64,000 nt of DNA from an uncultured Pseudomonadales bacterium (GCA_947494095.1 CANLTI010000001.1:62001-126000); one strand, 5' to 3'; positions 25,991 to 34,816 are shown, counted from the stretch's first letter. The notes: generated from the sequence alone by a model not told the origin. Numbers and translations: made by a program.

Positions 25991-26857
25991 CTATTTGTCA
26001 AAATCAGCGGCGCTATGGCGCTCGTGTAATTGCTTGTCTTCATCGCCCCAGGTTAAGTTAACGCGGCGGCCGCGTTTTACCGCTGGGCGCTGGGCAATGG
26101 TTTTGGCCCAGCGCTGTACATGGGTATAGCTTTTCACTTCTAAAAATTCTGCTGCGTCATACAAGTCCCCCAATACTAAACAGCCATACCAAGGCCAAAT
26201 TGCAATATCGGCAATCGAATATTCATCGCCAGCCATAAAGTCGTTGTGCGCTAGGTGTTGGTCTAATACATCAAGCTGGCGCTTCACCTCCATTGTAAAA
26301 CGGTCGATAGGGTATTGCATTTTGCTGGGTGCATAGCTGTAAAAATGCCCAAAGCCACCGCCTAAATAAGGCGCCGAACCCATTTGCCAAAATAACCAGT
26401 TTAATGCTTCGGTGCGTTTGGCTGGCACTTGCGGTAATAGCTGGCCAAATTTTTCGGCGAGATACAATAAAATAGCACCGGACTCAAATACGCGCGTAGG
26501 CTCAGTTGTTGAGTGGTCTATTAATGCGGGTATTTTGGAGTTGGGGTTGATTGCGACAAAGCCACTGGTGAACTGATCGCCTTCGCCAATATTAATCGTG
26601 TAAGCGTCATATTCGGCGCCTTGCTCGCCGAGTGCTAAAAGCTCCTCTAGCATTATGCCCACTTTTTGGCCATTGGGTGTCGCTAAAGAGTGTAATTGCA
26701 AAGGGTGCTTGCCCTTGGGCAAGGCTTGCTCGCGGGTTGCGCCGGCAATGGGGCGGTTAATACTGGCCCAATTGCCGCCGCTTTCTTGCTCCCATTGCCA
26801 TACTTTAGGGGGCTGATATTCGTTGCTTGTTGATTCGTTTTTTGGGTCGCTAGACAT
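25991..26857 (-). CDS. yghU: Glutathione-dependent disulfide-bond oxidoreductase (YghU-like)
   Basis: GST-superfamily protein of the YghU/Nu class that reduces disulfides or peroxides using two glutathiones. The N-terminal extension YQPPKVWQWEQESGGNWASINRPIAGAT is characteristic, followed by the thioredoxin-like domain (LHSLATPNGQKVGIMLEELLALG; NPNSKIPALID; ESGAILLYLAEKFG) and the all-helical domain (DEYSIADIAIWPWYG). 288 aa equals the family norm. It follows the SDR gene on the same strand with a 97-bp gap, so a small stress or detoxification unit under TetR control is plausible. Confidence 0.92.
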   Translation of the reverse strand: MSSDPKNESTSNEYQPPKVWQWEQESGGNWASINRPIAGATREQALPKGKHPLQLHSLATPNGQKVGIMLEELLALGEQGAEYDAYTINIGEGDQFTSGFVAINPNSKIPALIDHSTTEPTRVFESGAILLYLAEKFGQLLPQVPAKRTEALNWLFWQMGSAPYLGGGFGHFYSYAPSKMQYPIDRFTMEVKRQLDVLDQHLAHNDFMAGDEYSIADIAIWPWYGCLVLGDLYDAAEFLEVKSYTHVQRWAKTIAQRPAVKRGRRVNLTWGDEDKQLHERHSAADFDK

Positions 26858-26954
26858 AACAGGCTCTTACCGTAAAGGGTTAGGATGTGATTTGGCATGC
26901 AGCTTTTAATAGTGCAGCTGCATGCGATAAATAACAAGTGCGCGAATTTATGGT

Positions 26955-27695
26955 TTACTCGCCCGCGATGTCAGCATTAATTATATTAGTGGCATAGCTT
27001 TGGTATTCGCCTTCAAAAAGCTTTGCCATGGCATCGGGGAATAAATGAAAGTCGCCGGCTTTTAGGGCTGTGACTATGCCTTCAGAAACACTGGTGACAG
27101 TATCGGCTTCATCAAAGCCTGCCTTGGCGGCCATATCGGTTTTAATGGGGCCTGGGTGCACGCTAAGCACTTGAATATTCATTGGGGTAAACACATCTTT
27201 TAAGCCCTGAGTCACCGAATATGACGCCGCCTTAGAGGCGGAGTAAGTGGTAAAAGGCGTAAAGGTTTTAATCGAGGCCACCGAGTTTAATTGCACAAAC
27301 GCTGCGCCATTATGCTGCGCTAATACCGGTGCAAAGGCTTGGGCTATGCGGATAAGACCATAGACATTAATATTCATCTCGTGCTCTAGCGCGGTAATAG
27401 CGTTACTGTCTAACGGGTCGGCCACCTCGAGTACACCGGCGTTATTGACGACCACTTGTACATCGGTTGCTGCGGCCGCTAGCGCGCTTGCCGAGGCAGG
27501 GTCGGCTGCATCAAAGGGTAAAACAACAACCTTATCGCCATAGGTTTGGCTTAATGCCCGGGCGCTATCTGGGTTGCGCACGGCTAAATAGACTTTACGG
27601 GCACCGTGGCTAATAAAAGACTCGACAATGGCTTTACCAATGCCGCGGTTTGCGCCGGTGACTAATGCCACTTTACCTTCAACTGAAAAACTCAT
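26955..27695 (-). CDS. SDR family oxidoreductase
   Basis: Classical short-chain dehydrogenase/reductase: NAD(P)-binding TGANRGIG (residues about 13-20), VVNNAGVLE, catalytic Ser in QLNSVAS and YSASK (Tyr-x-x-x-Lys). Start at the ATG at 27695, with a very good TTAGGAG ribosome binding site 6 nt upstream; the in-frame ATG at 27740 lies outside this. 246 aa is normal. Substrate unknown. It is divergent from the TetR gene across a region with two operators and one inserted MITE. Confidence 0.92.
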   Translation of the reverse strand: MSFSVEGKVALVTGANRGIGKAIVESFISHGARKVYLAVRNPDSARALSQTYGDKVVVLPFDAADPASASALAAAATDVQVVVNNAGVLEVADPLDSNAITALEHEMNINVYGLIRIAQAFAPVLAQHNGAAFVQLNSVASIKTFTPFTTYSASKAASYSVTQGLKDVFTPMNIQVLSVHPGPIKTDMAAKAGFDEADTVTSVSEGIVTALKAGDFHLFPDAMAKLFEGEYQSYATNIINADIAGE

Positions 27696-27750
27696 GAGTG
27701 CTCCTAAAAATTTAATATGGGTTTGCCCATCACAGCGCATAATAAAAAAT

Positions 27751-27912
27751 GTAATTATTCAGAGTTACCGAAATTGGGCGCTAATGAATCATTGACTGGG
27801 CCGCTCAAGCCATCCATGGTCGCTATACAAGCGCTCCCGGCGCTTAAATGCCCAGAAAATAATCCATCAGCACCCTATAAGTTGAGGTTTATCAGCTTAG
27901 CTGAATAGTTAC
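27751..27912 (+). mobile_element. Short MITE copy in a divergent promoter region
   Basis: Starts GTAATTATTCAG, ends CTGAATAGTTAC, 162 bp; the GACTTTG, CCCCACGCAT and GACAGTG hairpin cassettes are missing. Flanks TAAAAAAT and AAAATAAC match only 5 of 8, so no clear target duplication. It lies between the SDR start and the TetR operators. Confidence 0.78.
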
Positions 27913-27973
27913 AAAATAACCTGCGTACTGGCGCAAGCTATTTGCGGTGGGGCCGTTTTTACCTATCAATTTG

Positions 27974-28013
27974 TACCGATCGGTAAAGTTGACCTATTGT
28001 GTACCGATCGGTA
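27974..28013. promoter_or_regulatory. Paired TetR-type operators
   Basis: Two perfect 12-bp palindromes TACCGATCGGTA at 27974-27985 and 28002-28013, 28 bp centre to centre, 85 bp before the tetR-type start codon. The size, symmetry and place fit autoregulation by the TetR protein, and probably control of the divergent SDR gene. Confidence 0.85.
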
Positions 28014-28098
28014 TTATTGTGTCAACAGTTTGTGGCACTTTTTTTACAGCCATCTCTTAAGCACCTTTCTAACAACCTATATGGGGCACGAGGCCAAA

Positions 28099-28704
28099 AT
28101 GGCAAGCGGCAGAAAATTAGCGTTTGATAAGCAAAAAGCCTTAGAAGCAGCAATGCATGTGTTTTGGAAGAAAGGCTACGGCGGCGCCTCACTGGCCGAG
28201 CTGACCGACAGCATGGGTATTAATAAGCCCAGCCTTTATGCGGCGTTTGGTAATAAAGAGGCCTTGTTTATACAAGCTACCGACTACTACGCGGATGTAA
28301 TAGGGGCAAAGCACAATACTTTTTTGGCACAAAAAGATACACCCCTTAGCCTGCGCCTTAAGCTGTTTTTGACGTCTATTATTAAAGGCCAGTGCGATAA
28401 AAATAGCCCAAAGGGTTGTTATATTTCGTTGTGCGCCGCCGAAACCGAAGGCGAAGATATTCCGCAAGCGGCACAGCAAAAAATACTGGAAGTAAGCGAG
28501 CTAACACATAAAGCGCTGGTTAAGTTATTTAAAGAAGATGCCGAGGCCAAACACTACAAGCTCGATACTCAAGCCCAGCAGCACGCCTGTTTTTTAATGG
28601 CTGCCATGCACGGTACCGCCGCTATGGCGCGTGCTGGTAAATCACAAAAAGCATTAATGCCCATTATTGATAATGTGATTAAAGGGCTGGGGTTGGCGTT
28701 ATAA
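28099..28704 (+). CDS. TetR/AcrR family regulator
   Basis: N-terminal HTH: LAFDKQKALEAAMHVFWKKGYGGASLAELTDSMGINKPSLYAAFGNKEALF. The ligand-binding half contains KGCYISLCAAE, as in the TetR_C subgroup that often controls neighbouring reductases and glutathione-dependent proteins. Start at the ATG at 28099 (MASGRKLAFDK), with GAGG 8 nt upstream; longer in-frame starts at 28081 or 27997 would run through the operators and are rejected. About 201 aa, normal. It probably represses itself and the divergent SDR-yghU pair until an unknown electrophile binds (inference). Confidence 0.92.
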   Translation: MASGRKLAFDKQKALEAAMHVFWKKGYGGASLAELTDSMGINKPSLYAAFGNKEALFIQATDYYADVIGAKHNTFLAQKDTPLSLRLKLFLTSIIKGQCDKNSPKGCYISLCAAETEGEDIPQAAQQKILEVSELTHKALVKLFKEDAEAKHYKLDTQAQQHACFLMAAMHGTAAMARAGKSQKALMPIIDNVIKGLGLAL

Positions 28705-28780
28705 GTAGGCCCTAAAAGCGGCCTATTACACATCTGCGATAGCAATCAATGCCTGTGTTATTTATAGTGTATGATTCCTT

Positions 28781-28786
28781 TATAAT
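28781..28786 (+). promoter_or_regulatory. Possible -10 box for the speD-like operon
   Basis: A TATAAT 33 bp before the start codon; the -35 region is weak (TTATTT). Confidence 0.4.
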
Positions 28787-28818
28787 AGAGTATGAACCCT
28801 TTTTAGGTAATACACGAC

Positions 28819-29472
28819 ATGAACGGATTGCATGCCATTATTGAGGCGCATGGGCCTATTGCTCATTTAAACGCTACTGAGCTTGTGGCCTTAATGCGCA
28901 GCGCGGCGCAGGCGGCAGGGGCGACGGTGCTGCAAAGTTATGCACATGAGTTTGGCCCAGGCTTTGGTAATACGGGTGTTGTACTACTCGCCGAAAGCCA
29001 TATTAGCGTGCATACTTGGCCCGAAAACGACTATGCCGCGTTTGATATTTTTATGTGTGGCCAAATTAGCCTTGATCGTGCCATTAACACGCTGCGCGCA
29101 GCTTGCCCCAATAGCACATTGCACACCCAAATATTAACGCGCGGCCATGCGCGGCCAAATTTACAGCAGCAGGCACCTATTGTGCTGGCGCGTATGCTGT
29201 TGAGTGATCAAGCACTAAGGCAAACATGGTTGGCGCATACTTCAATATCTGCACGTGAACTAGAGCCGGCAGTGACTGAGCTTGTACGGTTTTTATTGCG
29301 TTGCTCGCAGGCCAATAAAACACTCGAACCGCCACCGAGGGTTAAAGCGCTATGGCGTGAGTTTGTGCTTTGCACGCAAAGTTACGAGGCCTTTTGCACG
29401 CAATACTTATCGCACTTTATTCACTACACTCATACCCCGCTTGCCAGCTTAATAGATCACTCACCCGCTTAA
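28819..29472 (+). CDS. S-adenosylmethionine decarboxylase (SpeD-like) with extra C-terminal domain
   Basis: Self-cleaving pyruvoyl enzyme making decarboxylated SAM for polyamine synthesis. Seen: E59-S60 cleavage site in LLAESHISVHTWPE, His65 and Cys80 (DIFMCG), with the same Ser/His/Cys spacing (5 and 20) as the small bacterial AdoMetDC enzymes. Those are about 120-130 aa; this protein is 217 aa. The additional region, residues about 130-217, is helical and ends with LWREFVLCTQSYEAFCTQYLSHFIHYTH, a pattern (W..F...T..Y..FC...L..FIHH) seen in glycine-rich-domain-like proteins. This fusion is unusual. First gene of a cluster with a lipoprotein, DUF350 and a spermidine-synthase-like enzyme. Confidence 0.88.
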   Translation: MNGLHAIIEAHGPIAHLNATELVALMRSAAQAAGATVLQSYAHEFGPGFGNTGVVLLAESHISVHTWPENDYAAFDIFMCGQISLDRAINTLRAACPNSTLHTQILTRGHARPNLQQQAPIVLARMLLSDQALRQTWLAHTSISARELEPAVTELVRFLLRCSQANKTLEPPPRVKALWREFVLCTQSYEAFCTQYLSHFIHYTHTPLASLIDHSPA

Positions 29473-29495
29473 TACAACACCCATAAAGGATAATT

Positions 29496-30500
29496 ATGCA
29501 GTTAACACGTGTTATTATTTTCGCCATGTTATCGGTGATGCTACTTGGTTGCACATCCGATGAACAGAGACTGACCAAAGAGCTCGAGTCGTTTCATGGT
29601 CATGTTGCCAGTCAAGTTGAGCAACTTAAAACGCATGTTAATGCTGGCCGCGTACGCAATATTGCTTTATTAAAAAGCTATGCCGATTTTTTAAGTATGC
29701 AAAAGCCCGAGCTCAAACCTATTATTCAGGCGCTCGCCAAAGATGCCACTCTAGAGGGCCCGATGTTTACATCGCTGGTGAGCCGTTTGCAAGAGGCTAA
29801 AGTGCAGATACCAAGGGCGGCCACATCAGCTACTACTGCAAATGCTTTGATCGATGAGTTTAATGCTATTTATGCAGCGGCTAAAAGTGACTCTTTTAAT
29901 ATGGCTTTGAGCGACCCGATTAATGTGTTGGCAGATATGTCGGATGGTAAGCTGGCACCGGTCAATAGCGTTGCTGCGCAAGCTGGCGGTAATACTCAGG
30001 CGTCAGGTAATCAGTTGGTGGGCAACCCCAATTATGGGCAATGGCAAACTAATAGCTCTGGCACGAGTTTTTGGGCGTGGTACGGCCAATATGCGTTTTT
30101 TTCGAGTTTATTTTCGCAACCAGTACGCTATGCCGATTGGTCACGCAATAGACGGCCTTCGTATTACAATGACTATGGCTACAATACTTATTCATCACCT
30201 AAGCAAAAACAGCAATATCAAGCGACCGAGCAAAAAGTACGCAAAAAATTTGCGAGTGAAGGTAAAAAGTTTCAAAGCCCTTACGCTAAAAAAACAACCG
30301 CTAATACGGGCTTATCTAATACGCCAAAAGTAAGTGCGCCAGGTAAGTTTAAAAGTACCTACGCGTCAAAAACCACCAATAAAAGTGGCTCAAATAATAA
30401 ACCCTACCAAAGCTCTTTTGCTAAAGCGAATAACACTACCTATACATCACGCACCAAAAATACCAGCGGCGCACGCAGTTATGGCTCTGGCGGTAAATAG
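29496..30500 (+). CDS. Lipoprotein with repeated KFxSxYAxK motifs
   Basis: Signal peptide and lipobox LLGC at residues 16-19 (MLLGCTSDE; +2 Thr), so membrane-anchored. Residues about 20-150 are helical and probably coiled; 170-215 are aromatic (YGQWQTNSSGTSFWAWYGQYAFFSSLF); the C-terminal 110 aa are basic, Ser/Thr/Asn-rich, with three spaced repeats: KKFQSPYAKKTT, GKFKSTYASKTT and KPYQSSFAKANN, ending GARSYGSGGK. I do not recognise a named domain. It lies 23 bp after the SpeD-like gene. Positively charged tail repeats could bind anionic envelope polymers (inference). Confidence 0.8.
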   Translation: MQLTRVIIFAMLSVMLLGCTSDEQRLTKELESFHGHVASQVEQLKTHVNAGRVRNIALLKSYADFLSMQKPELKPIIQALAKDATLEGPMFTSLVSRLQEAKVQIPRAATSATTANALIDEFNAIYAAAKSDSFNMALSDPINVLADMSDGKLAPVNSVAAQAGGNTQASGNQLVGNPNYGQWQTNSSGTSFWAWYGQYAFFSSLFSQPVRYADWSRNRRPSYYNDYGYNTYSSPKQKQQYQATEQKVRKKFASEGKKFQSPYAKKTTANTGLSNTPKVSAPGKFKSTYASKTTNKSGSNNKPYQSSFAKANNTTYTSRTKNTSGARSYGSGGK

Positions 30501-30610
30501 CGTTGCCGCTACGCGATTGTGATTTATGGCTATGCAATGTGAGTGGCTAATGAATGGGCCTAGCTCAGTAGAGGTAAGCTCAGTAGGGATATGTTTTTTA
30601 AATAAAAATT

Positions 30611-30868
30611 GTAACTATTCAGAGGTAGCGAAATTGGGCGCTAATGAATCATTTACTGGGCCGCTCAAGCCATCTGCGACTTTGTGCTCCTGCAAAGTCT
30701 ACCCCCACGCATCCATGCTGGGGCGGTCGCTATATAAGCGCTCTCGACAGTGTGCTCCTGCACTGTCTAACCCTTGCTTTCCCTGCAAGGCCCGGCGCTT
30801 AAATGCCCAGAAAATAACCCATCAGCACCCTAAACAGGTGAGGTTTATCAGCTGAGCTCAATAGTGAA
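30611..30868 (+). mobile_element. Full-length MITE, perfect 8-bp duplication, inside the polyamine cluster
   Basis: Starts GTAACTATTCAG, ends CTCAATAGTGAA, 258 bp, flanked by TAAAAATT on both sides (8/8 match). Contains all stem-loop cassettes (GACTTTG, CCCCACGCAT, AGCGC, GACAGTG, CTTGC). It splits the lipoprotein gene from the DUF350 gene. Confidence 0.88.
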
Positions 30869-30937
30869 TAAAAATTTAAACTGTGTAAATCGGCCCATAA
30901 AAATAGCAGGCTTACTTACGATACAAGAGGAATGGAA

Positions 30938-31816
30938 ATGTTAATTTGGCAAATAGCAGTAGTATTTATTAACGTTGTTTTAGCGTTGGCAGCACTGATT
31001 GGTTTGCGTTATGGCATGAGCGCTTTAATTGGCGTACACGCCAAAGACGAGCTCGATAAAAAAGATAACATCGCCTTTGGTATTATTATTGCCGGTGCAG
31101 TATTGGCTTTAATGCTGATTATGTCGGGTGCCATATCGGGTGATGCTCATGCTTCGCTTATGCAAGAGGCGCTCAATGTTTTAATGTATGGCGTGGTGGG
31201 TATTGTATTACTTAAAGTGGGTTTTTTGGTACAAGACAAACTGCTTTTACGCAAAATTTGCGTGCGCGATGAAATTAAAAAAGGTAATACAGCCGTGGCC
31301 ATTACCGCGGCTGCTAATCTTATTGCGGTAGGTATTGTGATTCGCACCTCGATCACCTGGGTAGAAGATGACGGCATGAATGGTTTGCTCCCTGTGGTGC
31401 TTGTATTTATTGCCTCACAAATTATATTAGCGGCGGTGACTTTATTGCGCACCTTTATATTTGCTAAACGCAACCCCAACAACACTTGGCAAAACGCCAT
31501 ACAAGGTAATAACATTGCCTTGGCCATTCGCTTTGCCGCGCAAATGCTTGCTACGGCTTTTGCGCTTTCTAGCGTTGCGTATTTGGTTAACTACTCATCG
31601 ATATTATTATTTGAAATTGTGTATACCTGGTTGGGCTTAGGGCTAGCGGTGATGGTTGTTGTTTGGTTGTTATACACGCTGGCATGCCCCATTGTTTTAA
31701 GAAAAATTAACGTAGTGGAAGAGGTTGATCAGCAGCGCAATGTAGGCGTTGCAGCCATTGAGGCGGCACTGTTTTTAGGTATTGCCACGCTATTTATGGG
31801 CTTTATGGCTTATTAA
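30938..31816 (+). CDS. Double DUF350 membrane protein
   Basis: Eight predicted membrane helices arranged as two DUF350 repeats (residues about 1-140 and 150-292), with matching segments: LDKKDNIAFGIIIAGAVLAL / QGNNIALAIRFAAQMLATAF, and LLLRKICVRDEIKKGNTAVAI / PIVLRKINVVEEVDQQRNVGVAA. Function of DUF350 (YjfL) is unknown; it recurs with SpeD, SpeE-like and GSPS-like genes. Start at 30938, because AGAGGA is 7 nt upstream; the ATG at 30932 would overlap that site. 28 bp before the SpeE-like gene. Confidence 0.9.
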   Translation: MLIWQIAVVFINVVLALAALIGLRYGMSALIGVHAKDELDKKDNIAFGIIIAGAVLALMLIMSGAISGDAHASLMQEALNVLMYGVVGIVLLKVGFLVQDKLLLRKICVRDEIKKGNTAVAITAAANLIAVGIVIRTSITWVEDDGMNGLLPVVLVFIASQIILAAVTLLRTFIFAKRNPNNTWQNAIQGNNIALAIRFAAQMLATAFALSSVAYLVNYSSILLFEIVYTWLGLGLAVMVVVWLLYTLACPIVLRKINVVEEVDQQRNVGVAAIEAALFLGIATLFMGFMAY

Positions 31817-31844
31817 TTATTTTGATTTTAAAAAGCTCCCATTT

Positions 31845-33557
31845 ATGAAGTTATTGCTTAAAAACCCAGCGGCTATTTTACGCTATAAAGATTCACTATT
31901 ATTAGGGGTAATGGCGACAGGCGCTGGTTGCGCAATGGTGTATGAGTATTTAATTGCGCATTATGCTGGTCGCATTTTAGGTTCGGTTGATACCGCTGTG
32001 TACGCTATGATTGGCTTAATGATTATGGCTATGGGTATTGGAGCCTTTTACGCCCGTACCTTTCGCTGTGCTTATACCGGCTTTGCTTGGCTAGAGGCTT
32101 GTATTGCATTAGTCGGTGGCGCAGCCGTTTTGGCTATGGCGGGGTTGTTTTCGCTGGCGTATATTTTACCTGCACAATTGCAGCATACCTTTGGCTTGCA
32201 CCAAACGATTAGCCTTTCTGGCGGACCGGTTTTTGCGCTTAAGAAAATGGCCGAGGGCTTTCCTTATCTGTTAGGATTATTATTGGGTATTTTAATTGGA
32301 ATGGAAATTCCTTTTATTGCCCGTATACGCGAAGATTTATACAAACATAAATTAGAGCATAACGCCGGTACCGTATACGGCGCCGATTATATAGGTGGCG
32401 GTATTGGCGCGGCGATATGGATTTGGGTATTACTCACCAAGCCCATTATTGTAGCGGCGGCTTTAACCGCCTTACTTAACTTAATTTTGGGTGCAATTTT
32501 TTTAAGCCATTTTTACAAAAATATTAAAGGCGCACGTTTTTTGGTCGCTGCTAAAGCGCTAACAGCCATAATGCTCTTGGCCATTTTGGTTAATGGTAGT
32601 GGCTGGATGAACGCTATGAGCAATATGCTTTACAGTGATCAGGTGGTTTATAGCAACAATACCCAATATCAAAACCTAGTGATTACCGAGCGTATCGCAT
32701 CACCCAATAAACCTACTATTATCGACTTATACATTAACGGCCAATTACAGTTTTCGTCGGCCGATGAAGCGATTTACCATAGCCTGCTAGTAACGCCCGT
32801 TATGCTTGCTTCGGCTAGGCAAAAAAATATTTTGATTATTGGCGGTGGCGATGGTTTGGCGGCCAAAGAGGTTTTAAAATGGAGCCCTACAGCGGTCACA
32901 TTAATAGACCTAGACCCCACCATGATTAGCACCTTTAAAGGTGAGCAAAGTGATGTGCCCTCATGGTTAAGCCGGCGCCTAACCATACTCAACGCCAACG
33001 CCCTTAATGATCAACGCCTGCATTTTATTAATGGTGATGCTTTTAAAGAGGTTGAGACTTTAGCGGCAAGTGGGCAAATGTATGATGCTATTATTATCGA
33101 TTTGCCCGACCCTAGTCACCCCGACTTGAATAAGCTGTATAGCGCTTACTTCTATTCTAAAGTGGCTAGCTTACTTGCTGGTGATGGCGCTATGGTGGTG
33201 CAGTCTACCTCGCCTTATCATTCTAAAAAAGCGTTTTTATCTATAGGTAAAACGCTAGCGGCAACGGGTTTAACTGTAGATCAATATCACACCAACGTAC
33301 CCTCGTTTGGTGAGTGGGGTTGGTCGCTGGCTACCAAGCGCGGTTTAGGGGCGCAACAGCGTATTATTAACCACGGTGGTCATAATTTTGACCACGACTT
33401 TATGACTTATCAGCAAATACTTGCAGCGTTTCATTTTTCTAAGCCCTTTTTTAACGAGCTCGATAGCATAGACATCAACCGTCTGAGTGCGCCTACGTTA
33501 TACAATTATCATGCGGAGGGTTGGCGCAAGCAAGATGGGGTTTATTTTGCCAAATAA
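31845..33557 (+). CDS. Membrane-anchored spermidine-synthase-like enzyme
   Basis: N-terminal membrane domain of about 7 helices (residues 10-265, GVMATGAGCAMVYEYLIAHYAGRILG onward) followed by a spermidine-synthase fold: LYINGQLQFSSADEAIYHSLLVTP (active-site entry), SAM/dcSAM loop IIGGGDGLAAKEVLKW (about 330), IIIDLPDPSHPDLNKLYSAYFY (about 420; the catalytic Asp in the D-x-x-DP motif). The first start at 31782 overlaps the previous gene and is rejected; MKLLLKNP at 31845 is chosen, though its ribosome binding site is poor. Probably transfers an aminopropyl group at the membrane face, in concert with the SpeD-like and DUF350 proteins. Confidence 0.88.
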   Translation: MKLLLKNPAAILRYKDSLLLGVMATGAGCAMVYEYLIAHYAGRILGSVDTAVYAMIGLMIMAMGIGAFYARTFRCAYTGFAWLEACIALVGGAAVLAMAGLFSLAYILPAQLQHTFGLHQTISLSGGPVFALKKMAEGFPYLLGLLLGILIGMEIPFIARIREDLYKHKLEHNAGTVYGADYIGGGIGAAIWIWVLLTKPIIVAAALTALLNLILGAIFLSHFYKNIKGARFLVAAKALTAIMLLAILVNGSGWMNAMSNMLYSDQVVYSNNTQYQNLVITERIASPNKPTIIDLYINGQLQFSSADEAIYHSLLVTPVMLASARQKNILIIGGGDGLAAKEVLKWSPTAVTLIDLDPTMISTFKGEQSDVPSWLSRRLTILNANALNDQRLHFINGDAFKEVETLAASGQMYDAIIIDLPDPSHPDLNKLYSAYFYSKVASLLAGDGAMVVQSTSPYHSKKAFLSIGKTLAATGLTVDQYHTNVPSFGEWGWSLATKRGLGAQQRIINHGGHNFDHDFMTYQQILAAFHFSKPFFNELDSIDINRLSAPTLYNYHAEGWRKQDGVYFAK

Positions 33558-33640
33558 AAAAGGCACAAGGCAAGGGTTTAAAAACTCATAAATTTAAAAG
33601 CCAATGAATTTAACAGTCAATGAATTTAACAGAGAGACCA

Positions 33641-34549
33641 ATGGCTAGCCTGCGTTCAAACCCTATTCAAATAAGTGTATTACCGACTGCGCAGTTGATG
33701 TTGTTGTTGGCAGCTATATTTTGGGGGACCAGTTATGGACTAGCAAAAGAAGTGCTGTTATCGGTTTCGGTCGCAGCCTTTTTGGCTATTCGATTTTGTA
33801 TGACGGTTTGTTTTTTAGCTCCCCTGTACATCAATGATTATCGTAAAGGGCTAGCAAAGGATTGGCTTTTTGCACTCCCTACCGGCATTATTTTATTGTG
33901 TATATTTTTAGCCGAGAGCTACGGCATTGTTTATACCACAGCATCAAATGCAGCTTTTTTGATTAGTCTTTGTATTATTATTACGCCCTTTATTGAATGG
34001 TGCGTATTTAAGGTGTTCCCTGGGCGCAAGCTGGTACTGCTTGCCGGTATGTGTTTGTGTGGCGTATACCTTTTAACCGATCAACATTACACGAGTATTC
34101 GCCTAAACAAAGGCGATCTGTATATTTTGTTAGCGGCCTTATTGCGTGCTTGTATGGTGGTGTGTACTAAAGTGCTGATGAAAGATAAAACGCTTTCATC
34201 AATATGCCTGACAACACTACAATCGGGTGTTGTTGCTGTTGGGGCTGTTACGTTGTTGTGCTTAAGCCCAGGCTTTGCAAGCTTTACACTGCCCGATTCG
34301 CCATCGTTTTGGTTTACCACGCTATATCTTGTTGTGTTTTGTACTATTTTTGCATTCTTTGCACAAAACTATGGCGTGCGCCATACCTCGCCCTCAAGGG
34401 CCTCGCTACTGATGGGTACCGAGCCTGCCTTTGGTGCTCTTTTTGCTATGTATTGGCTAGGTGACACTTTTACAGTAATGCAAGCTATGGGTGGCGTCAT
34501 TATTGTGCTGGCCTCACTGGCCGGCACGGTATTAAATACCGGCCGGTAA
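33641..34549 (+). CDS. DMT/EamA-family transporter
   Basis: Ten predicted membrane helices in two EamA halves: LLAAIFWGTSYGLAKEVLL (first) and LLAALLRACMVVCTKVLMK (second), ending PAFGALFAMYWLGDTFTVMQAMGGVIIVLASL. About 302 aa, typical of drug/metabolite exporters. Start at the ATG at 33641, with GAGAG upstream; an alternative at 33620 adds seven residues. It follows the SpeE-like gene by 83 bp on the same strand, so export of a product of the polyamine cluster is possible but not shown. Confidence 0.88.
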   Translation: MASLRSNPIQISVLPTAQLMLLLAAIFWGTSYGLAKEVLLSVSVAAFLAIRFCMTVCFLAPLYINDYRKGLAKDWLFALPTGIILLCIFLAESYGIVYTTASNAAFLISLCIIITPFIEWCVFKVFPGRKLVLLAGMCLCGVYLLTDQHYTSIRLNKGDLYILLAALLRACMVVCTKVLMKDKTLSSICLTTLQSGVVAVGAVTLLCLSPGFASFTLPDSPSFWFTTLYLVVFCTIFAFFAQNYGVRHTSPSRASLLMGTEPAFGALFAMYWLGDTFTVMQAMGGVIIVLASLAGTVLNTGR

Positions 34550-34586
34550 TACAGCAATTGCAGTGCAAGCGACAGGCAATTGACCT

Positions 34587-34807
34587 CGATATTTAAGAGG
34601 TGCGGCGTTTTTGGTGAAGATCTGAAAGCGTAATGGTGGCTCAGCCATCTACGATTTTGTGCTCTTGCAAAGTCTAATCTTGCATATCCTTATGCAGGTG
34701 CATTGTCTAATCTTTGCTTTTCCTGCAAGGCCCAGCGCTTAAATGTCCAGAAAATAATTCATTAGCACCCTGTCAGGTAAGGTTTATTAGTTGAGCTGAA
34801 TAGTGAG
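34587..34807 (+). mobile_element. Degenerate MITE copy
   Basis: Right end ATCAGCACC-like region through CTGAATAGTGAG, with recognisable CTTGC/GCAAG cassette; the left terminal repeat is eroded (ATTTAAGAGGTGCGG). No target duplication discernible. Confidence 0.68.
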
Positions 34808-34816
34808 AGTTTTACA

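Noticed and set aside
28002..28013. Long in-frame extension of the TetR gene from 27997
   Set aside because: It would place the operator inside the coding region; the ATG at 28099 has a ribosome site and the family-typical N-terminus.
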